Source: Scilla litardierei (taxonomy: Eukaryota; Streptophyta; Magnoliopsida; Asparagales; Asparagaceae). From it: a stretch of DNA of 64,000 nt. The stretch lies in assembly GCA_030789695.1 (NCBI GenBank), contig CM061132.1, positions 32,016,418 through 32,080,417 on the forward strand, written 5' to 3'. The notes beneath the pieces are model-generated. The model was not told where the DNA came from. It saw only the letters and a program-made list of their open reading frames with translations, and ran no database searches. A program made the position numbers and the translations under genes. Shown in pieces: positions 1 to 10,970 of this stretch (its first letter is position 1; each line of letters starts with the position of its first letter).

Positions 1-479
1 ATCTCTTGCTCTCTGCTCCTCCTCCTCCTCCTCCTCTCATCTAATCTTCTTCCTTGCCTCGGCAAACTCGAACAACGCCAATAAAGTCCCAGACGTGTAG
101 GATGTGTCCATGTCCCTAAATAGCTCCAATTCGCTCCAAAACTCCTGAGAATCCACAAAGCTATACGAAACTCGAATATGGTGTTAGAAGCACGATAATA
201 TATGAAAATGTGGACTTTGGAGGCGAATATGATATGAAATGATGCAGAAAATATATGTAAAATGTGGACACATAAATCAGTAGTCAAAAGGGTTTAAGAT
301 CATTTTTGGTATACCGACTCGGATCATTTATTAGATGCAAAGAATGTATGAAATCTATGTTAGGCGCCATCTACTAGAAGAGATCTAAATAGTCCCTTAT
401 ATATAGTCTCTTCTAACACGGCTTTGGATATCATATATAATTATGTGACATCCAAATCATGAAATATATCTGCAAATTT
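1..479. other. Unassigned AT-rich sequence with a short TCC microsatellite
   Basis: No coding region is supported on either strand. A short run of TCC repeats lies at about 18-36. The stretch probably belongs to the Copia element whose RNase H end follows, but no conserved residues are visible here. Confidence 0.4.
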
Positions 480-773
480 TGTCACTATGCTGCAAATTAG
501 GGATGGTATTAAAAGACCACACAGTTTATTTTGTGACAATAAGCCTACAGTTTTATATTCCAGCAACAACAGGAACTCGACAAAGTTTAGTTATTCATTG
601 ATATCAAGTACCCGATTGTTAAGGAAAGAGTTGAAAATAGGCAGTGGTCTATAGATCACATTGGTACAAACTCAAACATTGTGGATCCGCTTACTAAGGG
701 ACTGCCACCCAAAATGTTTCATGAGGATATTGCTCGTATGGGTGTCATGTCATCTAAAGATGCTCAGTTTTAG
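480..773 (+). pseudogene. Copia polyprotein fragment: C-terminal end of RNase H
   Basis: The three forward frames together give the usual ending of a Copia Gag-Pol protein. There is a 'CDNKP' segment, then, after a frameshift, 'DIKYP...VKERVE', then 'DHIGTNSNIVDPLTKGLPP', ending at TAG 771-773. Only the last part of RNase H is present and no continuous frame runs through it, so it is a relic. The sequence after the stop matches, in part, the minus-strand Copia remnant near 30.1-30.3 kb (shared 'catgtaatttccatgc' and 'acacatccac' segments), so the two look like copies of one family in opposite orientation. Confidence 0.75.
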
Positions 774-1238
774 TGGGAGTTTGTAATTTTATAGTGTTCT
801 ATTTTTAGACAACATTTTAGTCTCCAGTTTATTCATATTTGGTTTATTTCTGCAAAAATAAAGTACAGTTTGTTTGGCTTTATATTCCAACTCCATGTTT
901 ACAAATGCGTATGAAAATATGTGTTTATGTTTACGATTTCACTAAGATTAAGGAGGATATTTTGGAAATAGACATGTTAGATCACATTACATGTAATTTC
1001 CATGCTACACATCCACTTTATAATCCATGTCATTCTTTTGTATTAGCATTGTGACCACTGATGGCTCGAGCTGCAATCGATGCGACGCAGATCTCTTTGA
1101 TCCCATGCTAATCTAATTGATGGACCGGATTGTTTTTTGACTCATTAAAGTAATGACAGTAAGTTAAGAGCTTATTCAGTTTAGTATGCATAATGAAATA
1201 TAATTATAAAGTTTAGCATATAGCCCAAGTGGGAGATT

Positions 1239-1952
1239 GTTGGAACTTATCCAACATAGTTGGATCTTAATCCAACATTGAGCTAATATGCAAGTATAAG
1301 TATATATATGCTACACTGTCATATGAAGCCCGTTATATAAGTGATCTTATTTATTTAGTTAAGTGGGCTTAAATGAGTCGAATAGGTTGTGGGCCTTTAT
1401 GTGTAGAGACAATTGGGCTTCAATTCGTTGATGGACCGAATTGAAAACCATATGGCTAAGGAGGCTAGCCTATTTATATGTTGTCATGATCCTCAGAACA
1501 CACGAACAATGGAGCCGTCTTTTCTATATCGTCGCTAGAAGAGAAACCAGGAGAAGGACAAAGGAATTCTCCAACGGTTGATTCGTGTGGATCTGGAAGA
1601 TCATCCGATGCGTCATCCAGATCATCGTCTTCATGGATTCAGGTACGATTCCTATCAAAGAAGGTAAATTTTTAAGATTTAGCATGATTACATCTTGATC
1701 GGTATTATTAGGGTTGTATACATATCTAGATCTCTAGTTCTCTCAGCTCTTCCTTGATCCATCGCATGATTTCGATATCCATTTTAATGGCTTATGCGGG
1801 ATAGAGGAACTATTTTGGGGATTTGAGCGTAAGCATGACTTTGTATATTGCATGATGATTTACACTAGAGATAATCTTTTAGGTTATATCTTGATGGATT
1901 GGTTAAAGTTGACTTGCTTTTAAATTTCATAATCTGAAATTTTCGCTCCCCA
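1239..1952 (+). repeat. 3' LTR of the Copia element
   Basis: A polypurine tract ('agtgggagat') ends just before 'TGTTGGAACTT' at 1239, the standard junction of a Copia internal region with its 3' LTR. The 5' boundary is firm. The 3' boundary near 1952 ('ttttcgctcccca') is a guess from the terminal CA, because the partner LTR lies outside the window. Confidence 0.6.
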
Positions 1953-2553
1953 TGTATATCTACTTGTTGTGATGAAATTCTTGACATCATTTGTTAAGAG
2001 CATGCACATCCCCGCTCTATACTCTTTCTTTGTCTTCCTCAAGGAAGAGGAAGAGTTTAGTATGGGTTCCAAATCATTTGGAATTTAATGGTAGACATGC
2101 ATTCACTGATAATTATGTGAGAAATATGCATGTATCTCAAAATTGCGTGTATGTGCATGCTAGCTAGGAAAACAATTTCTACTCGGATTTGTGTTCCTAT
2201 TGGATGATACCCATGATTGAACTCCTTGACTAACCACAATGCATCCTAAATTAAAAGAATACCAAGTTTCTGAATTATTATTTTCAGGTGACCTACAATT
2301 TAGGGGGAACATACAATAATTTGATGACATTCTCAAGGTTGAAAGTGAAAATGATGCCATTATTGCTTGAATTCCCATCTTTTTGATATGACAAGGGGGA
2401 GAAGGAAATGAATGAATTGAGGAATCAACAAAATCAAGATTGCATCAATTCAGGGGGAGTATACAAAAGTCAAGGAGAGTAAGAAAATTTCAAATTTTTT
2501 GATATTTTCATTGATTTTATTGATATGTTTGTCATCATCAAAAAGGGAGTGAT
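1953..2553 (+). other. Non-coding 3' internal region of a SIRE-like Copia element
   Basis: No reading frame is present. The stretch carries several polypurine blocks of the type A/C-AGGGGGA (near 2303, 2393 and 2453) and finally 'aaaaagggagtga' immediately before the LTR at 2554. Multiple polypurine tracts in an AT-rich tail are usual for long-LTR Copia elements of the SIRE group. No pol is left, so the element is truncated on its 5' side. Confidence 0.5.
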
Positions 2554-4275
2554 TGTTGGAAAATAGATTCACTAACTTATGTTTTGATGATGATCAAACA
2601 CTAACTATTGGTCTAACAATTTCATCTAAGTGGCATAGGATATTTAGACCATGAAAATTCCTCAAGATTGATCAAGCTTAGAGAATGAAGATCTCAAAGC
2701 ATTTTATGACAAGTGAAGGTGTGAATCCAAGGCATCAAGCAAAGTAGAAGTCTAAACAAGAGCATGGAGCTTGAAGGATGCAATAAATCATGAATGAAGA
2801 CTTTTAAATTTTACATTTGTTGTAATTTTATTGTCTTGCCTTAGATTGATTGTAAATCCTTACAGATGTCAAACACACCTCTAGGATCACCCACATAATA
2901 TTCCATATCATTCATAGGTGAAACCCCCAGGGTAGCATAGCCCTAAACCCAAGTATCAGGAGTATAGCCAACTAATTTTTAGTTTTAGTCAACTAATTTG
3001 AATGGGTATACTAGTGCTGTGTTCTACCTGGCAAAACAACTGACTACATAAGGATTGATAGTCGACTGCCAACGTTGGAACAACCGACCATCAAGCATTT
3101 AGCAGTTGACTGTCCTACCCAGTTTTGTCCTTGCATATAGCCATGTTAATATCCGTTGGCATGTGTTTTTTGGTCATTTTCTAGAACCCACGTATGTGTC
3201 TATATATTGGGGTTTCATGACCAGTTTTAGTAAGAATCATTAGAGAATTCTTTGAGCCATATTTTGTGAAAAAATATAGATGAAAAAGAAGAAGCAAAAG
3301 AGAAAGAAAAAGAGAGAAAAATCCAACATCCTAGCCACACACACTTCGAGTGATCATCTTCCAAGGTATAGTAAAGTGAGTTTTTTAGCTTTAAATTGTA
3401 AATCTCATTTGAAAGGAAGTTCTTTCAAGAGTTGTGGTGGTGTTTCTCTCATTGAGAGGTTGATGTAAGAAAGCCCTTTTGGGCAGAGGCATGTGTAACT
3501 ATTTGGAGAAATAGTGGATTTGAGACGAGTGTGACTCGGGTGTTGCTAGTTGTAGGATAGGCCAAGTGGAGTTTGGATATCTGGACCAGGATATATCTCA
3601 TGTTTGCGCTTATCTTTGTGTTGGTTTATCTCTTGCAATTTCATTTCCATTGCACACTCTTTATTTGCTTGAGATATTGTTGATTAGAACTAAAATTGGT
3701 TAACTCCGTTTCTAGTTCTAGCAAGGTTGTAAAAAACGTTAGGCGCTAGGCGTTCGGATTGCTAGCGCCTAGCGCCCAGAGCATTAATCGGGGATTAATC
3801 GGCCTAGGCGTATTTGCATTTTTTAATTATTTTATTTATTTTTATATAATATATTTATGTTTATATATAAATATATATATATTATTTAAAATACATCAAA
3901 TATTTACATACTAAATCAAATCCAGTTTACCTACTTTAGAGTATTTGTGTGCAACAAAATAAAATTTAAAAGATACTCTTGTGCAATTAAGCCATTTACC
4001 AAAAACGCCCAGACACCGCTCAGGAACCGCCTAGAGCGCCTAGACACCGCCCAGAACGCCTAGGCGGCGGATTAATCCCAAAAACGCCCAGATTGACTGC
4101 CCAGGCCCTACTCAGAGCGTTTACTGGCCGCCTAGCGCCTAGGCGTCGCCTAGGCGGCCGCCCAGGCTGATTTTTAGAACAGAGAGTTCTAGGTAGATTT
4201 ACTAGAGAAGTTTAAGAATTATTATAGATACTAATCACCCCTAGTATCTATTTGACCATCCGCATGATCCCAACA
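2554..4275 (+). repeat. 3' LTR of a SIRE-like Copia element, interrupted by a MITE
   Basis: It starts TGTTGGAAAATAG directly after a polypurine tract and ends ...GATCCCAACA. The opening segment with 'TTTTGATGATGATCAAACAC' and the closing 'CACCCCTAGTATC' stretch are typical of SIRE-group LTRs, and the LTR at 58369 has the same design. Net length is about 1.25 kb once the MITE at 3722-4184 and its duplication are removed. A few 'gtcgactg' motifs occur near 3060-3110. Confidence 0.7.
3722..4184. mobile_element. hAT-type MITE, about 463 bp, with 8-bp target duplication
   Basis: The element is flanked by the 8-bp direct duplication 'agttctag' (3714-3721 and 4185-4192). Its ends are imperfect terminal inverted repeats, CAAGGTTGTAAAAA and the complement of 'tttttagaacagag'. 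The 8-bp duplication and the CA..GG-type ends point to the hAT superfamily. Subterminal regions are packed with short GC-rich repeats ('ggcgctaggcg', 'cgcctaggcg') in both orientations, while the centre is very AT-rich. There is no transposase, so it is non-autonomous. It inserted into the SIRE-like LTR. Confidence 0.8.
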
Positions 4276-5305
4276 GCTTGATCATAGGATCGGAAACAAG
4301 ATGCAACCGCTTTGCGACACGTGGCCTTGCAGTGCACGTTGTGTAGTGCTCTGCGCCAGTGTTGGGCTGATGCAAGCAAGCCTCGCTCACTGGATTGCCA
4401 TGTGCTTGCAATGGGCCTTATGACCGGTCGTGGGCCGCTGGGCTGCTTTCTCTGGGTGTTTATAAAAGCTGGAAAGTTCTTAAATAAAACAATGGGACGG
4501 GCTTGTTGAAATTCAATGATTCGGGCTCCGAAACATCTCCAAAAAATCTCTAAAAAATTCTTATAAGTCCGAGCTTCATCCCGAGATATTTTTTGTGTTT
4601 TATATCACATATTTCAACATCTTTGGCAGATGGCTTCTGAGTTACTTGTGCACTCCTTCGAACAGATCTTTACACCACAGATGATCAGCCATTAGGAGGA
4701 GGTCGGATTGGCTCCCAAACCAAAACACTCGATGCTCTAGCTCCATACTATCAATAATCAAAGCAAGAAAGTAGAAGTATAACATACTTGACCATATACT
4801 CATATCTTCATGGGGCCAGAGCCTGTTTTCCCCTGGACAAGTCTAAAGCTTCCCTTCTAGACGGCAGCTTTCAGAGTGTATCATTCATTGAGCCTGGACA
4901 TGGTGCCAATATATCTACGAAGTTTCAACCAGTTTCTTTGCGAGTTATAAGTTTCATCACAAGTGATGATGACTCTAACTGTATTTGAAAATTCGGCTTG
5001 GTGACTGGTGAACAAACTCGAGAACGTTCACATGTTCCCTGCATCGCATCACAGTCACGTTCCTATACAAGAAATCTAACATCCAGTCAGAGAAATTAAT
5101 CAATATTAGACTCACAAATCTTCAAGTAAACAAATGCTATATTCTTTCAAAAAACTCTTGTATCGATCCCTTTTTTAGGATCAGCTTCATGATTATTACA
5201 ACACGTAACATAACAATAGCCTACACTAAACATATTTTTTTTGTACATCCCCTTCTTCTTCATCTTTCTGGTCCGAAAATCTCTTGGCCACCGGCCGGAG
5301 CCTAA
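4276..5305. other. Intergenic host sequence
   Basis: No gene is supported. Small open frames near 4312-4509 and 4788-4988 lack recognisable domains and look like chance. The part just below 5306 would be the 3' untranslated region of the minus-strand peptide gene. Confidence 0.45.
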
Positions 5306-5536
5306 TTAATGCCCGGCCCCTTTTGGGCTCGGGCCAGCCGGCAACATCGCCATCCACGACGCCATGGCCTCCTTCGCTTGCTCGTAGGCGGTCGTAGGAA
5401 ACGACAACAAACTCTCCCCGCCGATGCCCTGGTTACCGGGCATCTCCCTTATCGCGGACACGCTCTGCATGGCGAAAGCAGCGACGATCGAGATGACGAT
5501 GGCGAGAACAAGAACATTCTTCCTTGTTGAATCCAT
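5306..5536 (-). CDS. PIP/PIPL-type secreted signalling peptide precursor (76 aa)
   Basis: This small single-exon gene encodes a typical plant prepropeptide. Residues 1-28 form a signal peptide: basic 'TRK' at 4-6, a hydrophobic core from about 8 to 22, and a likely cut after 'SVSA'. An acidic/variable spacer of about 35 residues follows. The protein ends exactly with AGPSPKGAGH. The PIP and PIP-like family (PAMP-induced secreted peptides, known in Arabidopsis to act through the receptor kinase RLK7 in immunity and growth) has the C-terminal core S-G-P-S-x-x-G-x-G-H, and only the first residue differs here. Proline hydroxylation of GPSP would be expected by family analogy. The precursor would enter the secretory pathway and act in the apoplast. 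The start codon is the first ATG after a TATA box about 78 bp upstream. The frame is intact and is the only host gene I can support in the window. Confidence 0.8.
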   Translation of the reverse strand: MDSTRKNVLVLAIVISIVAAFAMQSVSAIREMPGNQGIGGESLLSFPTTAYEQAKEAMASWMAMLPAGPSPKGAGH

Positions 5537-5613
5537 TACGTGAAAGAAGGTGAAAGAGTAGAGAGATCTTAGAAAGCTATGAGTTTCTGTGTTAGCTTTG
5601 GTTGTAGGGTTGC

Positions 5614-5621
5614 TATTTATA
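5614..5621 (-). promoter_or_regulatory. TATA box of the PIP-like gene
   Basis: On the minus strand this reads TATAAATA. It lies about 78 bp before the start codon, so a transcript start about 30 bp downstream leaves a short leader of roughly 45 nt. The position suits a small plant secreted-peptide gene. Confidence 0.6.
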
Positions 5622-5639
5622 AGGTGTGTTTGAGGCTAA

Positions 5640-7161
5640 AAGGCATACTCGTCGGACTCTTTTGAATGTTTCCTTGTGAAGTTTGTTGGCATTTGAGTTG
5701 ACTCTAGGGTTTGGAAATTGGAGACGATCTTTGAATTGTTGAATGGGAAGCAGAAGGTATTTTCAAAGTCGTTGAAAAGTATATCAAGTTGTTTTGGACG
5801 GCTACAGATGTAAACATGTTGAGTGTTTGGGTGTTGAATTTTGATTTGACTTGGTTTAATCCTGGAGGCTTGAGACCGTTACCTGCTTGGCATATGGGGC
5901 TAAACTGCCCCTTGAAAAGTTAAGTTTGAAGTTTTAGAATAAGAAAAATATCCAACTAAAAGTCCGAACTTTAAAGGAATTTTTTCATGTTATCCTCACC
6001 ATTCTCGCGTAGAAATATTCAAAAATATTCTTACAAAATATTCTTACGAGCTAATGGAACCAGAATGACGTGACACAATTTAGGGCCCGGGTGAGCAAAG
6101 CAGGTTGATGCGGCAGATGTTTCAAGATGAATGGCATGGACCGTCCTAACCCCGATGGGTTTGGCTGAGTGGGTAATGTGTATCTCTCTCTCCAGCCCCA
6201 CCCAACGAGGCTACCTCACATAATTCCCTCGACTAACCTGATATGTAGGTATGGGTCAGCCTTGTATATCCCCAGTTTGGTGCATGGCCGCCCCATTAGT
6301 GAGGCGGTGTTTCGCCTGAAAGGAAAGAGCTATGACTGCAGGAACAAAACAGGGAGTTAAAAGATCAGAGAAATAAACCGAGAAATAAACTGCGGGAGCA
6401 ACGAGAAGAGAAGGTAGCAGTGGAAAAACAGAGGAAAAGGGAAAACTTATCCAGTGAAGATATAATGCGCCGTGGCTGGGCCACTGCCTTGAAAACAACT
6501 ACGGTTGCTCCCCAAGGTTAACGCAGTCGCGTCTGAACGCATCCACTCGCGGCCAGAAGTGTGGAGTTTGCACATAGATCGATACCCAGGAAGAATGAAA
6601 GAGTTGTTGATTTTCGTGTATGTGGAGGAATGATTTTTCGCTGTGTTGAAAAACTCTGACATTTGAGTTTATATAGTTGAAAAACGTAATGGGCTTTTTG
6701 AATTCTTAAAAACAAAATGGGCTAAAACACACGAGACAAAACTCGGGCACTCCGCGCGGGCACCTGTGAACCCGCCCCTGTGCAGGCACGATGCCAGCGC
6801 ACACACGCTAAGGGTTTTCGGATCTGTCGCCCACATTTTCCATTCGACCCAACCCGATTTGGGCTCGGTTCCGGTTTGGGCTCATGCGGCCACGAGATAC
6901 CCCTTATTCCTAGCCCATATACAAGTCCAATAGCCCATATGAAAGAAGTCTCTTATATACCCACACAAGTGAGTCACATATCCAATGTGGGACTAAAAAA
7001 GATTGGGAGCGAACAAATGGCTAAAAGAGCCACTAATTCGAACAGGCGGTGTGGGAGTCTGGGTCACCAAAAAAAACATGGACCGTCCTATTTTCTGTGA
7101 CATGCATATTAGTCTGAAGCATAGTTAAGTTACTAAAAATATTTGAGTTAATGAATTAAAA
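5640..7161. other. Intergenic host sequence with no supported gene
   Basis: No frame longer than about 105 codons occurs and none shows a known domain. The part at 6890-7000 contains 'cttatatacccacac' and 'ccaatgtgggact', strings often seen in decayed plant transposon promoters, so an old LTR remnant is possible there. I see no clear ends. Confidence 0.4.
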
Positions 7162-7166
7162 CATTC

Positions 7167-7340
7167 TGTTAGATAATCAGAGAATGAGTAACCATGGCAC
7201 AAAGCCATGGTTCTCTATTTATTCATAATCGTAGAAGCCCAAAGGACATGTGATATCAAATGTCCCCATTAGTAGGCTTAATGGGGAGTAATGGGGGGAT
7301 AAAGATGAGGGGAGGCCAAATGCCTCTCTCATTCATAAGA
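7167..7340 (-). repeat. 3' LTR of Copia A
   Basis: It is nearly the same as the 5' LTR at 27706-27878, including 'ggcacaaagccatggttctc' and the central 'gtaatgggg' stretch. Its inner end reads TCTTATGAATG on the minus strand against TGTTATGAATG in the partner, so the first LTR dinucleotide has changed here. Confidence 0.85.
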
Positions 7341-7413
7341 CTCCCCTTATCCATCCATTCCTTTGGTCTCCCTCATTCATAAGACTCCCCTTATCCATCC
7401 ATTACTTTGGTCT
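7341..7413 (-). repeat. Tandemly duplicated polypurine-tract region
   Basis: A segment of about 54 bp, from within the LTR edge ('ctccctcattcataaga') through 'ctccccttatccatccatt', occurs twice in a row. On the minus strand each copy provides 'aaggggag' followed by the LTR start, so the priming site for plus-strand DNA is present in duplicate. Confidence 0.65.
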
Positions 7414-7479
7414 CAGCGTATAATGCTAAGGGGGTGGATACGTCTGGATCCAGAGTAATCGTGTTTGCCTCGTTAAAAC

Positions 7480-8046
7480 CTTAGTTGTGGAAAAACCCAG
7501 TGGGAAAAACCAACAGCTTAAGGAAAAAGAGTGCAACCCACATGTTACTCCCCCTCGTCCATACAAGCTTCAGGCTTGTAGGTCTTTCAGCTGTCTCATA
7601 CCGATTCCTTTTACAAGTTTTACAAAAATACATCTCGGTAAAAATTTAGTAAACAGATCAGCTAAGTTGTTGCAGGACTAGATCTGCTGAATGTTGACTT
7701 TCTCGTTCTTCTGTAGGTCATGCGTCCAGAAGAATTTGGGAGAAATGTATTTTGTTCTGTCGCCTTTGATATAACCCTTTCTGAGTTGTGCTATGCATGC
7801 AGTGTTATCTTCAAACAAGGCAGTGGGCTCAAGATCACCAGTCTTCAGGCCAGTGGCATCAAGGATATGTTGGACGACAGAGCAAAGCCAAAAACACTCT
7901 TTGCTTGCTTCGTGGATCGCAATAAGTTCAGCGTGGTTGGATGATGTTGATGTAGTGGTTTGCTTTACCGATCTCCATGAGATAGCAGTCCCTCCGTAGG
8001 TAAACACAAAACCAGTTTGCGATTTTGCTGTGTAGGGATCAGATAG
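7480..8046 (-). pseudogene. Copia A pol, distal part: RNase H and C-terminal tail
   Basis: The minus-strand frame starting at 8041 continues the RNase H that breaks off at 21551. It has 'GGTAISWRSVKQ', 'STSSNHAELIA.HEASKE' and, later, a 'DNTACI' segment, followed by the characteristic 'NNLADLFTK' tail. A stop replaces an expected Arg near 7680 (after 'NIQQI'), and others follow in the tail down to about 7480. The break at 'gatag' is exactly the target site of the nested chromovirus. Confidence 0.85.
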
Positions 8047-8970
8047 TGTAACGGCCGGTATCTGCTAGACGTATCATTGTGTGTGTGCCCATATTTTCGT
8101 TTTGACCATCCGGATGTTTTCGTACACGAGTTCTATGTTTGTGCGTCAACGCGAGGGCATATCCATCCTTTGTTTTACCGTATCATCATTAACCGACTAT
8201 CAATTTTAACTAATTATCTTAATTTAATTACCTTAGCCTAATTACAAATTTCTAATCACTTTTAACTTTGCTAATTACCTTATTTATTTTAATAATTACA
8301 TTTTACTTAATTGCCTTAATTAAAAGTTAATTACTGATTAACTTTTTACTATTGGCTGAAAATCTTTACCCTAATTATTTACCCCTAATTAAATTGCTAA
8401 TTAAAATCTAATCTACCAGGTTGAATCACACCGATTGTTTAGGTGAGATCCAACCAACACTTCAATCCCCTTTCCCCACTGCCAGCTCCCTTCCATCCAG
8501 TTGCTCCCAACCTCCATTGTTTTAACAACTACAACGACAGGGCACCACCATCGTCTTTCCCTTCTCCTGCAAACAACAACCTTCAACCTTCTTCTTCCTG
8601 CAACCCATCACAACCCAAAATCAATCTCCCCTGCAAAATTCTCCAAGACAACCAAAAAAACCAACAATCACACCAGAAACAATCAAATTTAGAGTCTTAC
8701 ATGCCAGATCTCAGATTCAAACAACCAAGAAATCAAAACTGAATTTGAACTTCAGATTTGAAACCCCAAAAACAAAATCAAACTCCCTCCTAACCTTCAT
8801 CTTCTTCCCATTTCTTCTCCTTCCTCCTCCCTCTCCCATAGGCCGGCCCCCACCTCCACTAACTGTGCGACGTCGTCGAAAGATCGCCGAAAGCCGCCGC
8901 CTCAAACTGTTGGAAACCGCCCCTGCCCAGCGCAGCCGCCGCCGGACCTGCATGGGCCACCACTAAAACC
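8047..8970 (+). repeat. 5' LTR of the chromovirus, proximal 924 bp
   Basis: It matches the 3' LTR over 13287-13898 plus 16334 to about 16653, almost base for base. The match stops abruptly at 'cactaaaacc', where a reverse-oriented LTR terminus (TGTCACGCCC) begins. Confidence 0.85.
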
Positions 8971-10793
8971 TGTCACGCCCTGCTTCCCATTAGGCTTGAG
9001 AGCGAGGACGCGAACGGGCCCGCTTGTGCAAGTCAGAAGGAGTTTCTTTTGCTTTTATTTCCTCCTTGACTTAACACAATAAGCGTCTGTGTGAAAAACT
9101 GCAGGTTCTTGCTTGCATTACTCAAAACAACGCAGATAAATAAAACATTATTACAATCTCAACCGTCTCAACGGAAATACAACAAATGGAGAAAAGAGAA
9201 GTGGGTCTTATGACCAGTACAACAAATGAAAAGAAGTGCAATGAAAGTTCTCTAGTTTGACAGTTCTTGGTCCACTGGTTCAGCTATCTCAACCAGTCCT
9301 CCTGGTGCTAAAGCTCGGGATCTGACATACATCCAAAAACATGAATGTATGTCAGCAAGGGTCTGCAAGTAGAAGTTAGAACCCAAGGCAAGATATACAA
9401 ATTTATACTGGATTTAAGAGGCAATTATAAATTAAACAAGATAACAAATAAGTTTAGACATGATGATTTTAAAGTAAATACATCCTAGCATGCAGTTCTA
9501 AGCAGTTTAACAAGTAAGGTGAGAAGTTATGACATGGTAGTTTTAACGAATCAAAGTAAGCACTATAAACATGGTAATCTTAATGTACGATCAAGTGTCA
9601 ACGATTGTTACAATTTCAATGCAATGCTTTCTATCATGCATATGGTTCTCGCCTTTAGGTCGTGATGAGTGAGTTGTTCTTCACACGGGGGCCTACCGTG
9701 TTTGGCGCTAACCCACCGCATACAGGTGGTGCCCTTGAAGAGAGTACCCCGTCATACGTCTAGTAGCCGCTCAACCCTAACCCCACCGAAGAATGTTGTG
9801 CTGGACACGAGCCAGGCGCTAAACCGACATATACTGGAACACGAGCCAGACTAGTCATATGTGACCCTACTGGAACACGAGCCAGACTAGTCACACATGA
9901 CCGACAGAGTAGCCATAGTACAAGCACGAATTCACGAATTTGCCAACTCACATGACCTTACGCAAATCACGATTTCGCCTTCGAGGCGCACGATTTCACG
10001 ATGTCTCATGCTAGTTAATTATTTCAAGGCATGCAGCAATTAAATAACATAATCATTTATTTCCATGCAGTATTTTCTATGTTACAAGAGTATCGAAAAC
10101 ATCATTCGCAATAATTTAGCAAATAGGGTGAACATGCGATTTTAAGGAAAACCAACACGATTTTTCTTGTTATTGGTCTAAACTAAGTTATATCAAGTTA
10201 TATGTCGTTGGATCACATTTTTAGCCACAGATGTCATGGTAGTGTTTTCACGCGTCATTTTGCGTGCAGGTTTTGAGTTATGTAACTTTACATGCAAAAG
10301 GCTAAATAGGCATCTACCTTCAGAAATTCAATACAAATTGCATACTTGCCTGTTTTTGGTGATTTTGGTGCTGTTGGGTTCGTCCTGACGGGTACTTCGT
10401 TACGGTGATAGTGGTTCTCTGTTTTAGTTAAACAAATCAATGAATTAGACATTTCGTGAAACAAACGCATTATTAAATTAATCTCTAAAGTGGGTTCGGT
10501 TAATTTTATCGGGTTCTCTGGCTAGGGTGGCGTCTATATTGTGTTACGCTAACATGGTACTCCTTATTATATACTAGTATTATCATCCTAACATTTGTTA
10601 ATTATACTAACATGGTGGAATCAAATTAACTTTTAAACTAACTAATATTAACCACCAATTAATTTACTAAGCTAATATTAGTTAATGATAGGGTTATTAG
10701 CATGCTAACATTACATTAAAGGGGGTACACCCACTACACCTACTATCACACAATAATACCCTCTTACACAATTATTTAATAACAACCCCATGC

Positions 10794-10860
<67 letters not shown>

Positions 10861-10970
10861 CCTTTCTTTAATAAGGCTGACAACTCTCAGACTTTCTCTC
10901 CCTCACTCTTCTAACTCTCAACCTCTCTGTCTCTCTCTTTCTCTCTTGCTATTCTCGGTTTCTTTTTTTT
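8971..10970 (-). repeat. Reverse-oriented chromovirus LTR fragment (about 2 kb)
   Basis: The sequence is the reverse complement of the distal part of the 3' LTR: 21550 down to 21068, then 18240 down to about 16757, skipping the solo LTR in between. Examples are 'agcatgcagttctaa' here against 'ttagaactgcatgct' at 18190, and 'tcggtttctttttttt' against 'aaaaaaaagaaaccga' near 16760. It starts exactly at an LTR terminus. That fits insertion of a second, oppositely oriented copy into the 5' LTR, followed by a deletion that joined it to pol at 10970. Confidence 0.8.
10796..10857. repeat. (TC)n microsatellite of about 31 units
   Basis: An uninterrupted TC run of about 62 bp. The homologous place in the 3' LTR (near 16871-16889, on the other strand) has only about nine GA units, so the array grew in one copy or shrank in the other. 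Confidence 0.95.

Noticed and set aside
4503..4620. 118-bp segment with 9-bp inverted ends TGTTGAAAT/ATTTCAACA
   Set aside because: It looked like a small MITE, but the flanks 'gggct' and 'tcttt' are not duplicated and the interior has no inverted structure.
5309..5530. 73-codon plus-strand frame opposite the peptide gene
   Set aside because: It is the mirror of the PIP-like gene. It has no signal peptide and an unnatural Arg/His-rich composition.
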